A stretch of DNA of 6,137 nucleotides, taken from contig JAPYMU010000066.1 of assembly GCA_028286165.1 (NCBI GenBank), forward strand, positions 1 through 6,137, in the 5' to 3' direction. The notes beneath the pieces were generated by a model. That model did not search any database, had not been told where the DNA came from, and saw only the letters and a list, made by a program, of their open reading frames with translations. The stretch is from Spongiicolonus versatilis (GTDB taxonomy: Bacteria > Pseudomonadota > Gammaproteobacteria > Arenicellales > Spongiicolonaceae). This document shows, in pieces, positions 5,413 to 6,137 of this stretch (the first letter of the stretch is position 1; the number at the start of each line of letters is the position of its first letter). Both the position numbers and the translations under genes were made by a program.

Positions 5413-6137
5413 ATGGCGCGCGAAAAAAAACCGGACACCGGCGCCCTCGACTCGCTGCTTTCCTCGGTGCGCCTGATTGGCGACGATGAGGAAACCGGGG
5501 CCGCGCCGGCAACGCGGCCGCCGGCGGAGAAGAAGAAAAAGAAGCGGCGGGAGGACGGCGGGGCCCGGGGTGACGGTGCAGGCGCCGATTCCACGGCTGT
5601 CGCCGGCGGTGTTGATGTGGACTCCGCCGTTTCCGAGGTCGCCTCCACCGTCGCCGAGGTCGATGTCACCATTGCCGAGGCCGGCGCCGGCGTTGCCGGG
5701 GGCGACTCCACCACTGCCAAGGCCGACTCCACCGTTACCGAGGTTGACGTCACCGTTTCCAAGGCCGACTCCGCCACCGCCGAGGTCGAAACCGCCGCCG
5801 ACCCCATCCCGGTCCTGAACAAAATGGTGCGCGGCGCGCCGCCGCCGGGGGAGCGGCGCGGCGCGGCGGCGCATCTGGCGGAGACGGTGGCGGCCATGGC
5901 GGCGTCATTGGCGCGGATTGCGCGCACGCAGACGGGCGGCGGCGGTGATGCGCTGGAGCGCAGCATGGGTGATGCATTGCGCGACTGGATTGCCGGCGCG
6001 CCGCCGCCGGCCTCACCGCCGCTGGGCAAACAGTACGAACCGGCGGCGATTGAGCGGCGGCACTACCAAAGGTGGGAGGACAACAACTGGTTTGCGCCGG
6101 CCAATCCCGGTGCGGAACCGTATTGCATCATGATTCC
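5413..6137 (+). CDS. valS: Valyl-tRNA synthetase with long N-terminal extension (holC-valS linker protein fused in frame to ValS), partial
   Basis: ValS charges tRNA-Val with valine in the cytoplasm. The frame opens at the ATG 1 bp after holC and has no stop for 241 codons to the window edge. Residues 205-241 (GKQYEPAAIERRHYQRWEDN, then FAPANPGAEPYCIMIP) are the start of ValS; the HIGH motif lies beyond the edge. Residues 1-~204 are not part of normal ValS: LDSLLSSVRLIGDDEE (13-28), a basic tract EKKKKKRR (39-46), valine/threonine/aspartate heptad repeats (69-130), IPVLNKMV (132-139), and a helical segment ending ERSMGDALRDWIAG. The IPVL(T/N)xxV motif and position recall the unnamed small acidic protein encoded between holC and valS in gammaproteobacteria such as Pseudomonas. 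Either one fused protein is made, or ValS starts internally (for example ATG at 5965). No ATG or GTG lies between 5968 and the ValS homology; a TTG at 5977 and a CTG at 6022 are the only other nearby options. Confidence 0.82.
   Translation, partial: MAREKKPDTGALDSLLSSVRLIGDDEETGAAPATRPPAEKKKKKRREDGGARGDGAGADSTAVAGGVDVDSAVSEVASTVAEVDVTIAEAGAGVAGGDSTTAKADSTVTEVDVTVSKADSATAEVETAADPIPVLNKMVRGAPPPGERRGAAAHLAETVAAMAASLARIARTQTGGGGDALERSMGDALRDWIAGAPPPASPPLGKQYEPAAIERRHYQRWEDNNWFAPANPGAEPYCIMI
5617..5802 (+). repeat. Degenerate 21-bp tandem repeats, about 8.9 copies, coding for heptads
   Basis: Eight consecutive 21-bp units start at 5617, 5638, 5659, 5680, 5701, 5722, 5743 and 5764, with a partial ninth at 5785-5802. 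They translate as VDSAVSE, VASTVAE, VDVTIAE, AGAGVAG, GDSTTAK, ADSTVTE, VDVTVSK, ADSATAE and VETAAD, with consensus [VA]D[SV]T[VT][AST][EK]. A diverged earlier unit (ADSTAVA, 5584-5604) lies four codons upstream. Units differ at the third and other positions, so the array is old or under selection. Hydrophobic residues at positions 1 and 5 would fit a coiled-coil spacing, but the Thr/Ser/Val content also fits a disordered or beta-prone linker. Confidence 0.82.
5955..5967 (+). promoter_or_regulatory. Possible internal ribosome binding site and ATG for ValS
   Basis: GGAG at 5955-5958 is followed six bases later by an in-frame ATG at 5965. Starting there would give ValS a ~20-residue extension before GKQYEP. 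The same bases also encode the helical ERSMGDALRDW end of the linker protein, so the match may be accidental. Confidence 0.3.

Noticed and set aside
5617..5802. Possible CRISPR-like repeat array
   Set aside because: The units are contiguous 21-bp coding repeats with no spacers and lie in an open reading frame.
4797..6029. 410-codon minus-strand frame opposite the pepA end, holC and the valS extension
   Set aside because: The Pro/Ser/Ala/Arg-rich product mirrors the plus-strand repeats, and the opposite strand has well-supported genes.

Overview
The window looks like a GC-rich gammaproteobacterial chromosome. The evidence is the conserved block lptG-lptF (minus strand), pepA-holC-[small acidic linker gene]-valS (plus strand), a neighbourhood typical of Gammaproteobacteria. 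The coding regions are strongly biased to G/C third positions.

Left part (about 1-1755): debris of a Mu-like or lambda-like tailed prophage. On the minus strand there is the N-terminal start of a Mu gpF / SPP1 gp7-type head morphogenesis protein, running off the left edge. It overlaps by ATGA the end of an unidentified upstream reading frame. On the plus strand there is a second gpF-like protein, mostly its C-terminal part, closed by an intrinsic terminator. A DUF1799-type protein follows, then the first 37 residues of a tail tape-measure protein. Capsid, head-completion, tail-tube and tail-chaperone genes expected between the head and tail genes are missing, so this is a rearranged remnant.

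Middle (about 1755-3445): lptG and lptF, for the two inner-membrane permease subunits of the LptB2FG lipopolysaccharide exporter. Both are broken. lptG joins phage DNA and loses its last third. lptF lacks an internal block of roughly 60-75 codons and is out of frame across the join. The start of lptF and the lptF/lptG overlap (GTGA) are otherwise normal. Either this copy is dead, or assembly errors are present.

Right part (3446-6137): an apparently intact co-directional cluster of pepA (leucyl aminopeptidase), holC (DNA polymerase III chi) and an open frame that starts 1 bp after holC and continues without a stop into the start of valyl-tRNA synthetase. The first ~200 codons resemble the small acidic protein often found between holC and valS. 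They carry a lysine/arginine tract and about nine degenerate 21-bp (heptad) tandem repeats. ValS homology begins near codon 205 and runs off the right edge before the HIGH motif. The in-frame joining of linker protein and ValS is the most unusual intact feature. I see no tRNA, rRNA, CRISPR array or transposase gene.
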